Shown in pieces: positions 18,266 to 25,821 of a stretch of 64,000 nucleotides of DNA. This DNA is from Sphaerothrix epifaneia (GTDB taxonomy: Bacteria > Cyanobacteriota > Cyanobacteriia > Phormidesmidales > Phormidesmidaceae). The notes below the pieces were generated by a model that was given only the letters and a program-made list of their open reading frames with translations, was not told where the DNA came from and ran no database searches. Every line of letters begins with the position of its first letter. Position 1 is the first letter of the stretch. The DNA is taken from assembly GCF_042788235.1 (NCBI RefSeq), contig NZ_JBHZOL010000023.1, positions 1-64,000 of the forward strand, given 5' to 3'. The position numbers and the translations under genes were made by a program.

Positions 18266-20980
18266 ATGTCAACTCTCGTCATTGTTGAGTCGCCCACCAA
18301 AGCGAAAACAATCCGCAACTATCTACCCTCTGGATACCGTGTCGAAGCGTCGATGGGGCATGTTCGAGATTTGCCCAAGTCCGCTAGTGAAATTCCAACT
18401 GCTGTCAAAGGTGAAAAATGGGCGCAGCTTGGGGTCAACACCGACGCCAACTTTGAACCGCTATACGTGGTACCCAAAGATAAGAAAAAAGTTGTCAAAG
18501 CCCTTAAAGATGCCCTTAAACAAGCTGACGAACTGGTACTGGCGACCGACGAAGACCGCGAGGGAGAAAGCATTAGCTGGCACTTGCTACAGCTTTTAAA
18601 GCCAAAAGTGCCAACTAAGCGCATGGTCTTTCATGAAATTACGGAAGAAGCCATTCAATCGGCTCTAGAAAATTGCCGCGACATCAACGACCAGCTAGTG
18701 CGAGCCCAAGAAACCCGGCGAATTTTAGATCGGCTGGTGGGTTATACGCTCTCGCCCTTGCTGTGGGAGAAGATTGCCTGGGGGTTGTCGGCGGGGCGAG
18801 TGCAGTCTGTTGCCGTGAGGCTGCTGGTTACTCGTGAACGCGATCGCCGTGCGTTCCGGCGCGGTTCTTATTGGGATCTCAAAGCAACGCTGAGCCACCA
18901 AAACAGCGACTTTGAAGCCAAGCTCTATGCTCTAGCTGGAACGCGTCTAGCTAACGGCAGTGATTTTGACGAAAACACCGGACAAATCGCAACCGGTCGG
19001 AACGTTGTTTTGCTCAACGAAGAGCAAGCTAGAGCGTTGCAAAGCCGCCTCGAAGCAGGCATTTGGACGGTTACAAATATTGAGGAGCGACCCTCTAGCC
19101 GCAAACCCTCGCCACCCTTTACCACGTCTACGCTGCAGCAAGAGTCTAACCGCAAGCTACGGATGTCAGCCCGTGACACCATGCGGGTCGCTCAAAGCCT
19201 GTATGAAAAAGGCTACATCACCTACATGCGAACCGATTCGGTGCATTTGTCGCAACAGGCGATCGCTGCGGCGCGTAGCTGTGTCAAATCTCGCTACGGC
19301 CAAGATTATCTCAGCCCCAAACCTCGCCAGTATGCCAACAAGAGCAAAAATGCTCAAGAAGCGCACGAAGCCATTCGTCCGGCTGGAAGCACCTTTCGCA
19401 CGCCGCAAGAAACTGGGCTGCGAGAAAAAGAGCTGGCTCTCTACGACCTGATTTGGAAACGAACTGTCGCCACCCAAATGGCTGAAGCTCGCCAAACCCA
19501 TATTACGGTTCAAATTGAGGTAGACGACGCCAACTTTCGGGCGACTGGCAAGCGAATTGATTTTCCTGGTTTCTTTCGCGCGTATGTAGAAGGTTCGGAT
19601 GATCCAGACGCGGCTATTGAAGATCAAGAAGTCACGTTACCGACGCTCAAAGTAGGCGATGCGCCTACCTGCAACACCTTAGACGCCATTGGTCACGAAA
19701 CTCAGCCTCCGGCTCGCTTTACCGAAGCTTCGCTGGTGAAAACGCTGGAAAGTGAAGGAATTGGTCGCCCAAGCACCTATGCCAGCATCATCGGTACGAT
19801 TGTCGATCGCGGCTATGCTCAGCTCACCAGCAACAGCTTGATCCCCACTTTTACAGCCTTTGCCGTCACCGATTTGCTAGAGAAGCATTTCCCGGATCTC
19901 GTCGATCTAGGGTTCACCGCCCGCATGGAGCAAACCTTAGACGAAATTTCGGTGGGTGATGTCGAGTGGCTGCCCTACCTAAGCGAGTTTTATTTGGGGG
20001 ATCAGGGGCTAGAGCAGCAAGTGCAACAGCGCCAAAGCCAGATTGATCCAGATACGGCTAGAACAATTGACTTAGAAAACCTAGCCGCCAAAGTCCGCAT
20101 TGGTCGCTACGGGCCTTATTTAGAAGCTGACAGCGAAGAAGGTTCAGTCAAAGCTTCGATTCCTCAAGACGTTACCCCTGCGGATCTTGATGCGGAGCAA
20201 GTTGAAACGCTGCTCAAGCAAAAAACAGAAGGCCCCGACAAAATCGGACTGCACCCCGACACGGGTGAACCCATTTATCTGCTCATTGGCACTTACGGGC
20301 CGTATGTGCAAATGGGAGAAAAAACAGAAGAAAATCCCAAACCCAAGCGGGCTTCTGTTCCTAAAGGCACGCCCATGGAGGCGGTTACTTTGGAAATGGC
20401 GGTAGGGTTGCTATCGCTGCCGCGTCTGTTGGGAACCCATCCCGATACGGGAGCCAAAATCAAGGCCAGTATTGGGCCTTATGGGCCTTATGTCGTCCAT
20501 GACCAGGGCAAAGAAGGGAAAGATTATCGTTCGCTCAAAAAAGAAGACAACGTCCTGGAAATTACGCTAGAGCGAGCCTTAGCTTTGCTGGCAGAGCCTA
20601 AAAGTCGGCGGGGACGGCGGAAGGCGGCAGAACCCCTCAAGCAATTGGGCAACCATCCTGAAGACGAAAAACCCGTCAATATTTACGATGGCCCTTATGG
20701 CTTCTATGTGAAACACGGGACGACTAACGCCTCACTACCAGAAGGCAAAAAACCCGACGATATCACCTTAGAGCTGGCGCTAGAGCTGCTAGAGGCTAAA
20801 CAGGCCACCAAAAAGACCAGTCGCAAGTCTAGCAAATCAACCGCTAAAAAGACGACCACTCGTAAAACCACAACCAAGAAGACGGCTGCTAAAAAGACAA
20901 CTGGCACCACGGCCAAAAAACGCACAACGCGCAAAAAAACTACTGACGATTCTTCATCGGCAGAGAAAAAAGCTTCTTAG
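18266..20980 (+). CDS. topA: DNA topoisomerase I (type IA)
   Basis: Relaxes negative supercoils by single-strand passage. The TOPRIM domain (about 1-115) has Glu8 in VIVESPTKA and DEDREGE. The catalytic tyrosine is Tyr320 in GYITYMRTDS. Instead of Cys zinc ribbons, the C-terminal third carries about four repeats around a YGPY/YGFY core (near residues 618, 675, 735 and 812). It ends in a Lys/Thr/Ser tail of about 55 residues, rich in KKTT and TRK, resembling a histone H1 tail. The 904-residue length is normal for cyanobacterial TopA. The glutathione transferase gene follows 12 bases later, so the two are probably co-transcribed. Confidence 0.96.
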   Translation: MSTLVIVESPTKAKTIRNYLPSGYRVEASMGHVRDLPKSASEIPTAVKGEKWAQLGVNTDANFEPLYVVPKDKKKVVKALKDALKQADELVLATDEDREGESISWHLLQLLKPKVPTKRMVFHEITEEAIQSALENCRDINDQLVRAQETRRILDRLVGYTLSPLLWEKIAWGLSAGRVQSVAVRLLVTRERDRRAFRRGSYWDLKATLSHQNSDFEAKLYALAGTRLANGSDFDENTGQIATGRNVVLLNEEQARALQSRLEAGIWTVTNIEERPSSRKPSPPFTTSTLQQESNRKLRMSARDTMRVAQSLYEKGYITYMRTDSVHLSQQAIAAARSCVKSRYGQDYLSPKPRQYANKSKNAQEAHEAIRPAGSTFRTPQETGLREKELALYDLIWKRTVATQMAEARQTHITVQIEVDDANFRATGKRIDFPGFFRAYVEGSDDPDAAIEDQEVTLPTLKVGDAPTCNTLDAIGHETQPPARFTEASLVKTLESEGIGRPSTYASIIGTIVDRGYAQLTSNSLIPTFTAFAVTDLLEKHFPDLVDLGFTARMEQTLDEISVGDVEWLPYLSEFYLGDQGLEQQVQQRQSQIDPDTARTIDLENLAAKVRIGRYGPYLEADSEEGSVKASIPQDVTPADLDAEQVETLLKQKTEGPDKIGLHPDTGEPIYLLIGTYGPYVQMGEKTEENPKPKRASVPKGTPMEAVTLEMAVGLLSLPRLLGTHPDTGAKIKASIGPYGPYVVHDQGKEGKDYRSLKKEDNVLEITLERALALLAEPKSRRGRRKAAEPLKQLGNHPEDEKPVNIYDGPYGFYVKHGTTNASLPEGKKPDDITLELALELLEAKQATKKTSRKSSKSTAKKTTTRKTTTKKTAAKKTTGTTAKKRTTRKKTTDDSSSAEKKAS

Positions 20981-20992
20981 GGAGGCATCCTG

Positions 20993-21658
20993 ATGCTGAC
21001 GCTTTACCATACTCCCCTTTCGATTAATTCTCGTCGGGTTTGGGTAACCTTGCTGGAAAAAGGGTTGCAGTTTGATCTTGTTGAGGTTGATCTCGGCGGC
21101 GACCAGTTCAAGCCAGCGTTTTTGGCGCTTAATCCCTTTCATCACATTCCGGTTTTGGTGGATGAAGACTTTAAGGTGATTGAGTCTTTTGCCATTTTGG
21201 ACTACCTGGAAGCGATGTATCCGTCACCACCGCTCATGCCTTGCGCGCCTCAAGCGATCGCTCGCGTTCGGATGGTACAGATGGTTACCCTCAACGAGTT
21301 ACTGCCAGCGCTGACGCCGCTAACCCGCAAAATGATGGGTTTTGGTGAACCCGACGCTGAAGCGATCGCCAAAGCGAAGCAGCAAGCAGACGGTGTGCTA
21401 CGGTTTTTGGCTCAAATATTGGATAATCACGTCTTTTTTGGCGTTGACCATCTGAGCTTGGGTGATATTGTGCTGGGTACGGTGGTTCCCTGGTTTGCTC
21501 AGCTTGAAATACCGCTTGAAAACTATCCTAATTTGCAAGCCTGGTGCGATCGCCTGGTGCAGCGCCCTGCTTGGCAAACGACGCAACCCACGGCTGAAGC
21601 GCTAGCTGCCTTCAGAGAACGTATGCGCCAGCTTATGGATCGACGCGATCAGTCATAA
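20993..21658 (+). CDS. Glutathione S-transferase family protein
   Basis: A soluble 221-residue protein with an N-terminal thioredoxin-like domain (about 1-78). It starts MLTLYHTPLSINSRRVWVTL and contains HIPVLVDEDFKVIESFAILD; the Ile-Pro-Val turn and the Glu-Ser pair form the glutathione site. An all-helical C-terminal domain follows. Ser10 or Ser13 of the LSINSRRV loop is the likely catalytic position. The start has GGAGG at 20981-20985 immediately after the topA stop, so it is probably read from the topA transcript. The substrate is unknown. Confidence 0.9.
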   Translation: MLTLYHTPLSINSRRVWVTLLEKGLQFDLVEVDLGGDQFKPAFLALNPFHHIPVLVDEDFKVIESFAILDYLEAMYPSPPLMPCAPQAIARVRMVQMVTLNELLPALTPLTRKMMGFGEPDAEAIAKAKQQADGVLRFLAQILDNHVFFGVDHLSLGDIVLGTVVPWFAQLEIPLENYPNLQAWCDRLVQRPAWQTTQPTAEALAAFRERMRQLMDRRDQS

Positions 21659-21727
21659 AGCGGGGTGATCAGACCTTTAGGCTTTGGCATTTTGTGGTTT
21701 GGCTTTGGCTTGGCGCTGGCTCAGCAA

Positions 21728-21751
21728 AAATCCCAGGCTAGCCTGGGATTT
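21728..21751. terminator. Bidirectional terminator between convergent genes
   Basis: A perfect palindrome: AAATCCCAGGC, TA, GCCTGGGATTT. On the minus strand the stem runs directly into TTTTT, so it should end transcripts of the 21798-22193 gene well. On the plus strand the following TTT is short but usable for the glutathione transferase transcript. Confidence 0.75.
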
Positions 21752-21797
21752 AAAACCAAAGTTGATTACTTTTTGGGTTTATAGACTGGCTTTGAGC

Positions 21798-22193
21798 TTA
21801 CCGAGGGGTGACAGCATCGCCAGCCCGGTTAGGCCCACGATCCGCTTCGTCGCCAATGAAGTCGCCTGCTTCTCCAAAAGCTTCACCGATCTTCTCTAAA
21901 ATATTGGCGTTGGGATTAGATCGATCAATCACTGCTTGGGGTTCAGCCGGAATCTGCGTTGCCTGACGCTTGAGTTCTTCTTGACTAACGTTGCCAATGT
22001 CGTACTTAGTTTTTTCGCCATCAGAGTCAGGATAGATGAGGTTAAGTTCGCGATCGGCAACGAGCGTCCCCGCCGAAAGCGTATCTGCCAAACTAGCCGT
22101 TGGCAAAGCTAACAAAGTCATCATCCCTACTAGAGCAACCGCCAGTAACCGGGTTAAAGACAACGACTGCACCGTTTTGAGTAATCCTTTCAT
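21798..22193 (-). CDS. Exported hypothetical protein, 131 aa
   Basis: A signal peptide of about 36 residues (basic start MKGLLKTVQSLSLTR, hydrophobic core, cleavage near SLA-DTL) precedes an acidic mature part of about 95 residues. The mature part contains ADRELNLIYPDSDGEKTKYD, a helical stretch NVSQEELKRQATQIPAEPQ and an acidic/Gly end GDFIGDEADRGPNRAG. No catalytic motif or Cys pair is present. AGAGGAA lies seven bases before the ATG. It resembles small conserved cyanobacterial lumenal or periplasmic proteins of unknown function; I do not assign one. Confidence 0.75.
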   Translation of the reverse strand: MKGLLKTVQSLSLTRLLAVALVGMMTLLALPTASLADTLSAGTLVADRELNLIYPDSDGEKTKYDIGNVSQEELKRQATQIPAEPQAVIDRSNPNANILEKIGEAFGEAGDFIGDEADRGPNRAGDAVTPR

Positions 22194-22412
22194 AGTGAGT
22201 TCCTCTAAATTTTCAACTTAAACTGTGAGTTAAGAAACAACTCGACTTTGCTAGTGTAAAAATTCACTGACAAAATAACTTCTGACAGAAGAAAGACTTT
22301 ATCTGTAAAGGCGAAAGCTTTACAGGGCAAGGATTTACTCAATTTTGGACGGGTATTGCTGCTTTAAACGGGTTGTGATTGCGATCGCGACAACCCCCGG
22401 AGAGATTTCAAT

Positions 22413-22742
22413 TTGCGTCAAGATCAGCCTAAAGACTATCTCGCAAGAGAGAACCCCCAATCGATGAGATGCCAACTTTGCGATCGCGCTTGCGATCGCC
22501 TGACCCTGCATCACCTCACGCCTCGCCAGCACAGCAAACGTAAAAAGCAAGATCCTGGCCCCACCGTGGAGATCTGTGCAGCTTGCCATAAACAAATTCA
22601 TGTTTTGTTCGAAAATGCTTACCTAGCGCGTGAATTGAATACATTAGAGAAGCTAGCCTCTCATCCCCAAATGGCTCGGTTTCTTATCTGGATACGTAAG
22701 CAAGATGCCAACAAACGGATAAAAGCATACCGAGGACGATAA
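22413..22742 (+). CDS. Small HNH endonuclease-type zinc protein, paired with rtcB
   Basis: The 109-residue product has the HNH layout: CQLC at 20-23, HH at 33-34 as the catalytic core start, and CAACHKQIH at 55-63 giving the second Cys pair and distal His. A basic run (HSKRKKQDPG) lies between. The ligands imply one structural zinc and a metal-dependent phosphodiesterase site. The start is TTG with GGAGAG at 22399-22404, eight bases before it; an in-frame ATG at 22464 would begin just before CQLC. The stop is five bases from the rtcB start, and the rtcB ribosome site lies inside this gene, so the two are probably translationally coupled. Target unknown. Confidence 0.85.
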   Translation: MRQDQPKDYLARENPQSMRCQLCDRACDRLTLHHLTPRQHSKRKKQDPGPTVEICAACHKQIHVLFENAYLARELNTLEKLASHPQMARFLIWIRKQDANKRIKAYRGR

Positions 22743-22747
22743 GCGTC

Positions 22748-23932
22748 ATGCCCTATCAGCAACTTTCCCTGTCTACCCCTAAACCCGTTTTATCCTGGGC
22801 TAACCATCCGTTAGGGCCACAAGAAACGCAAATGGCGAAAAATGTAGCTTCGCTGCCGTTTGTGTTTAAGCATGTCGCCCTTATGCCCGACGTGCATTTG
22901 GGGAAAGGGGCGCTGGTCGGTTCAGTCATCGCCACCCAAGACGCCATTATTCCGGCAGCGGTTGGCGTTGATATTGGCTGTGGCATGTGTGCGGTACAAA
23001 CCCCTTTTACCGCCCGCCAGCTTGATGACAAAAAACTTAAGCACATTCGCAAAGAGATTGAAGCAGCGATTCCCACAGGCTTTAACGACAACAAAACCGT
23101 AGACAAGCCTGTTTACAACTGGCAAGGCTGGCGCGACTTTAGGCATCTCCATGCAGGCGTGCAGCGTTTAGAAGACAAAGCGCTGCGACAGATGGGTTCG
23201 CTTGGCGGCGGCAACCATTTTATTGAACTGTGCCTAGATGAAACCGAGCAGGTGTGGCTCATGCTGCACTCCGGTTCACGAAACATTGGCAATATGCTGG
23301 CTCAAAATCACATTAAAACGGCCAAAGAGCTGGCTCGCCTAGCCCAGGAAAAACTGCCCGATCCCGACTTAGCCTATTTTGTCGCGGGCACTGAAGAATT
23401 TGAGCGCTACTGGCACGATCTGCAATGGGCACAAGACTATGCCCGCTTCAACCGCGAAGTGATGATGCATCGCTTTCAGCGGATTGTAGAACAGCATTTA
23501 GCAGGCGGCAAACCTAGCAAAACCCTCATGCGAGTCAATTGTCACCACAACTACGCTGAAAAAGAAACGCATTTTGGCGAAGCGGTCTACGTCACTCGTA
23601 AAGGAGCCGTGCGATCGCGATCGCAAGACTATGGCATCATCCCTGGTTCTATGGGAGCTAAGTCTTTCATCGTCAAAGGTAAAGGGGAGGCTCATAGCTA
23701 TTGCTCTTGCAGCCACGGAGCCGGACGCTTAATGTCGCGCACCAAAGCCAAAGATCGCTTTACCTTAGACGACTTGATTCAGCAAACGCAAGGGGTAGAG
23801 TGCCGCAAAGACAAAGGCGTGATCGACGAAATTCCAGCAGCTTACAAGCCGATTGAAACGGTCATGGCGAATCAGGCTGATTTGGTAGAGGTTGTCGCTA
23901 CCTTGAAGCAAGTGGTGTGCGTTAAAGGTTAG
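22748..23932 (+). CDS. rtcB: RtcB family RNA ligase
   Basis: The RtcB family joins RNA 3'-phosphate or 2',3'-cyclic phosphate ends to 5'-hydroxyl ends using GTP and Mn2+. Family residues are present: Cys78 in GVDIGCGMCAV (metal), GGGNHFIELC, HSGSRNIGNM and the guanylated histidine, His323, in CSCSHGAGRLMSR. The 394-residue length is shorter than E. coli or archaeal RtcB at about 400-480, but no core motif is missing. It sits five bases after a small HNH nuclease gene with GAGGA 11 bases before its ATG, suggesting a cut-and-seal or repair unit. No archease gene is adjacent. Confidence 0.93.
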   Translation: MPYQQLSLSTPKPVLSWANHPLGPQETQMAKNVASLPFVFKHVALMPDVHLGKGALVGSVIATQDAIIPAAVGVDIGCGMCAVQTPFTARQLDDKKLKHIRKEIEAAIPTGFNDNKTVDKPVYNWQGWRDFRHLHAGVQRLEDKALRQMGSLGGGNHFIELCLDETEQVWLMLHSGSRNIGNMLAQNHIKTAKELARLAQEKLPDPDLAYFVAGTEEFERYWHDLQWAQDYARFNREVMMHRFQRIVEQHLAGGKPSKTLMRVNCHHNYAEKETHFGEAVYVTRKGAVRSRSQDYGIIPGSMGAKSFIVKGKGEAHSYCSCSHGAGRLMSRTKAKDRFTLDDLIQQTQGVECRKDKGVIDEIPAAYKPIETVMANQADLVEVVATLKQVVCVKG

Positions 23933-23936
23933 TTTT

Positions 23937-24041
23937 GGGAGACGGTGAGGGAGATAGGGGGAAGGGGGGAAGGGGAGATAGGGGGGAAGAGGGGAAGAGG
24001 GGAAGGGGAGATAGGGAGATAGGGGATCAGGGGCAGTCAGG
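23937..24041 (+). repeat. G-rich polypurine imperfect tandem repeat
   Basis: About 105 bases made of GGGGAGATAGG- and GGGGAAGA-type units, with more than ten runs of three or more G on the plus strand. It lies between the convergent rtcB and glutathione transferase genes. It could form G-quadruplex or triplex DNA and may act as a transcription barrier. Pro/Ser/Leu-rich frames read through it on the minus strand are products of the repeat, not genes. Confidence 0.8.
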
Positions 24042-24092
24042 GTTTCTGCGGCTCTGCCTCTGTGCTTCGTGGCTTGCCAAAATTTTGAGCTA

Positions 24093-24698
24093 TTAGGCTT
24101 GGGTAATGGGGATATGACGGGGTTGAGCCTGAATCCGCTGAATCCAATCGCGGATGGCGGCAAAGCGTCCTAGGTCAAAATTGCCTTCGGGGGCAACGTG
24201 GGTGTAGGCAAAAAGGGCGATGTCGGCAATCGTGTAGCGATCGCCGACAAAGTAATCATGCTCAGCTAAGTGCTGTTCCATGACTTGTAAAGCTGCGTAT
24301 CCGCCTGGTTGCTTTTGGGCTAACTGGGTCTGATAGTTTTCGGGCTGACCCAAGCAGGTAATCCAATACCGGGAGGTGGCGATATAGGGTTCATGGCTAT
24401 ACTGCTCAAAAAATAGCCATTGCATCACCTGAGCAGCCTGCCAGCGATCGCGGGGAAAAAAGTCGGTTTCTTGGCTGAGGTAATAGAGAATGGCGTTAGA
24501 TTCAGCTAAAAACTGCCCTGGCTCCAGTTCTAAGGTTGGCACTCGACCATTTGGGTTTTTGGCTAAAAAGTCGGGTGTGCGGGTTTCTTGATTCAGGATA
24601 TTGACTTCGATGCGCTCAAACGGAATGTCTAGCTGGGTTAGCAAGAGCCGTACTTTGTAACCATTACCCGAAGGCAAAAAATCGTAGAGTTTATACAT
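24093..24698 (-). CDS. Glutathione S-transferase family protein
   Basis: The 201-residue soluble protein starts MYKLYDFLPSGNGYKVRLLL, with Ser10 as candidate catalytic residue. It carries NPNGRVPTLELEPGQFLAES, whose cis-Pro turn and Glu-Ser pair bind glutathione. The helical domain with YFVGDRYTIADIALFAYTHV near 150-170 is typical of bacterial transferases of the beta/theta/YfcG type. It differs clearly from the other family member at 20993 (different N-terminus and length), so they are not recent duplicates. Substrate unknown. It ends beside the G-rich repeat. Confidence 0.9.
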   Translation of the reverse strand: MYKLYDFLPSGNGYKVRLLLTQLDIPFERIEVNILNQETRTPDFLAKNPNGRVPTLELEPGQFLAESNAILYYLSQETDFFPRDRWQAAQVMQWLFFEQYSHEPYIATSRYWITCLGQPENYQTQLAQKQPGGYAALQVMEQHLAEHDYFVGDRYTIADIALFAYTHVAPEGNFDLGRFAAIRDWIQRIQAQPRHIPITQA

Positions 24699-24783
24699 AG
24701 CTGGAATTCATCGGCTTGATTCAAACAATCTTTAGCACAATAGTAGACAAGCGATCGCAGACTCGCAGGGAGGCGTAATCTCA

Positions 24784-25623
24784 ATGGCACATCTGCTGGC
24801 ACTTATCGTTGGCCTAGGTAGCTTTGCCCTTTATATGGCAGCTTTTTTCTACCCTGAAGTTCACCGCAAAAATGATTTTCTCTGGAGCGGTGTAGGCATG
24901 TTCTACGGCTTGGTGCTGTGGTTTTGCGCTGGCCGCGTGAGTGGAGCCTTGATGCTGGGTCAAATGGCGAGTGTGTCATTAATTGTCTGGCTGGGCTGGC
25001 AAACTTTAAGTCTACGGCGATCGCGTACCCCGGTTGAACTGCAAACGCCCGTTTCAGCCAGTGACGTGCAGCAGCAAACTCAGCAGGCTTTGTCACAGCT
25101 ACAACGGCAGATCCAGCAGGGTTCGGGGCTAAAGGGCATCGGCTCACGCCTAAGCGCTATTAAAGCAACACTGCAAAAGGGAATCGCTGCTGCTACCAGC
25201 GTTTCGTCGCCTTTTCCCCGCATTACCAAACCCCGCCGTACCGACTACGAATACGCCGCCGAAAACCCCCAATCGTCCCCTCCCCCCCCACCTGCGCCGC
25301 CTAACGCCAACCCTTTTCTGCGCCCGCCAACTCCCCCCTCTGCGCCGCCTAGCTCTGCTGCCGTAGCCACCCCACCTACTCCACCCTCCCCGTCGCCCCG
25401 TCGCCCCGTCCCTGCCACCCCAAATGCTGCCAACAAACTCACTACCCTCAAAGACTGGCTCGGCGAACTTCTGACGCGTAAACCCAAACCTAAGCAGACG
25501 ATGATCGAACTACCGCCCCGGCCACCGTCAATTCCCCGGCCACCCAAATCAAAATCAACCGCGCCCCCTCAAAAGCCCCAGCCCCCTACCGCAGACATCA
25601 TCGACGCTGAGATTATTGAGTGA
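24784..25623 (+). CDS. ycf66: Ycf66 family membrane protein
   Basis: The N-terminal 80 residues hold about three hydrophobic segments with LIVGLGSFALYMAAFFYPEV, then HRKNDFLWSGVGMFYGLVLW and ASVSLIVWLGWQTLSLRR, which matches the Ycf66 N-terminal domain of cyanobacteria and some plastids. A short coiled coil (about 95-125, Gln-rich) and a long Pro/Ala/Ser/Thr linker (about 155-270) follow, ending in an acidic tail TADIIDAEIIE. GGGAGG at 24768-24773 supports the start. The family is linked to photosynthetic organisms but its function is not settled. The Pro-rich part is low complexity and probably disordered. Confidence 0.85.
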   Translation: MAHLLALIVGLGSFALYMAAFFYPEVHRKNDFLWSGVGMFYGLVLWFCAGRVSGALMLGQMASVSLIVWLGWQTLSLRRSRTPVELQTPVSASDVQQQTQQALSQLQRQIQQGSGLKGIGSRLSAIKATLQKGIAAATSVSSPFPRITKPRRTDYEYAAENPQSSPPPPPAPPNANPFLRPPTPPSAPPSSAAVATPPTPPSPSPRRPVPATPNAANKLTTLKDWLGELLTRKPKPKQTMIELPPRPPSIPRPPKSKSTAPPQKPQPPTADIIDAEIIE

Positions 25624-25754
25624 GCCAATAGGGCAATCGCTAGATCAGCCGTAGCACGGCGGGGTATTCAGCCCAAAACTTAGCCTTAGTCCTGAGCAGC
25701 TGCAGATTTGCAAGCTATATTGGTTAATCTATCCAGCTCTTGACAGCTAGTTAC

Positions 25755-25783
25755 TTGAAGCCGATAGGCTTGTAGCTGATAAT
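25755..25783 (+). promoter_or_regulatory. Candidate sigma70-type promoter for ileS
   Basis: TTGAAG at 25755-25760 and GATAAT at 25778-25783 are separated by 17 bases, 38 bases before the ileS start. A TTGACA at 25740 is an alternative -35 without a good -10. Confidence 0.4.
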
Positions 25784-25821
25784 GGCTGGGAGCAGGACTT
25801 TAACTAAATTAACGGGCAGCT

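Noticed and set aside
23765..24163. Minus-strand open frame of 132 codons, rich in Pro, Ser, Leu
   Set aside because: It is the complement of the G-rich repeat plus the antisense of the rtcB end; composition follows the repeat and it has no homology-like features.
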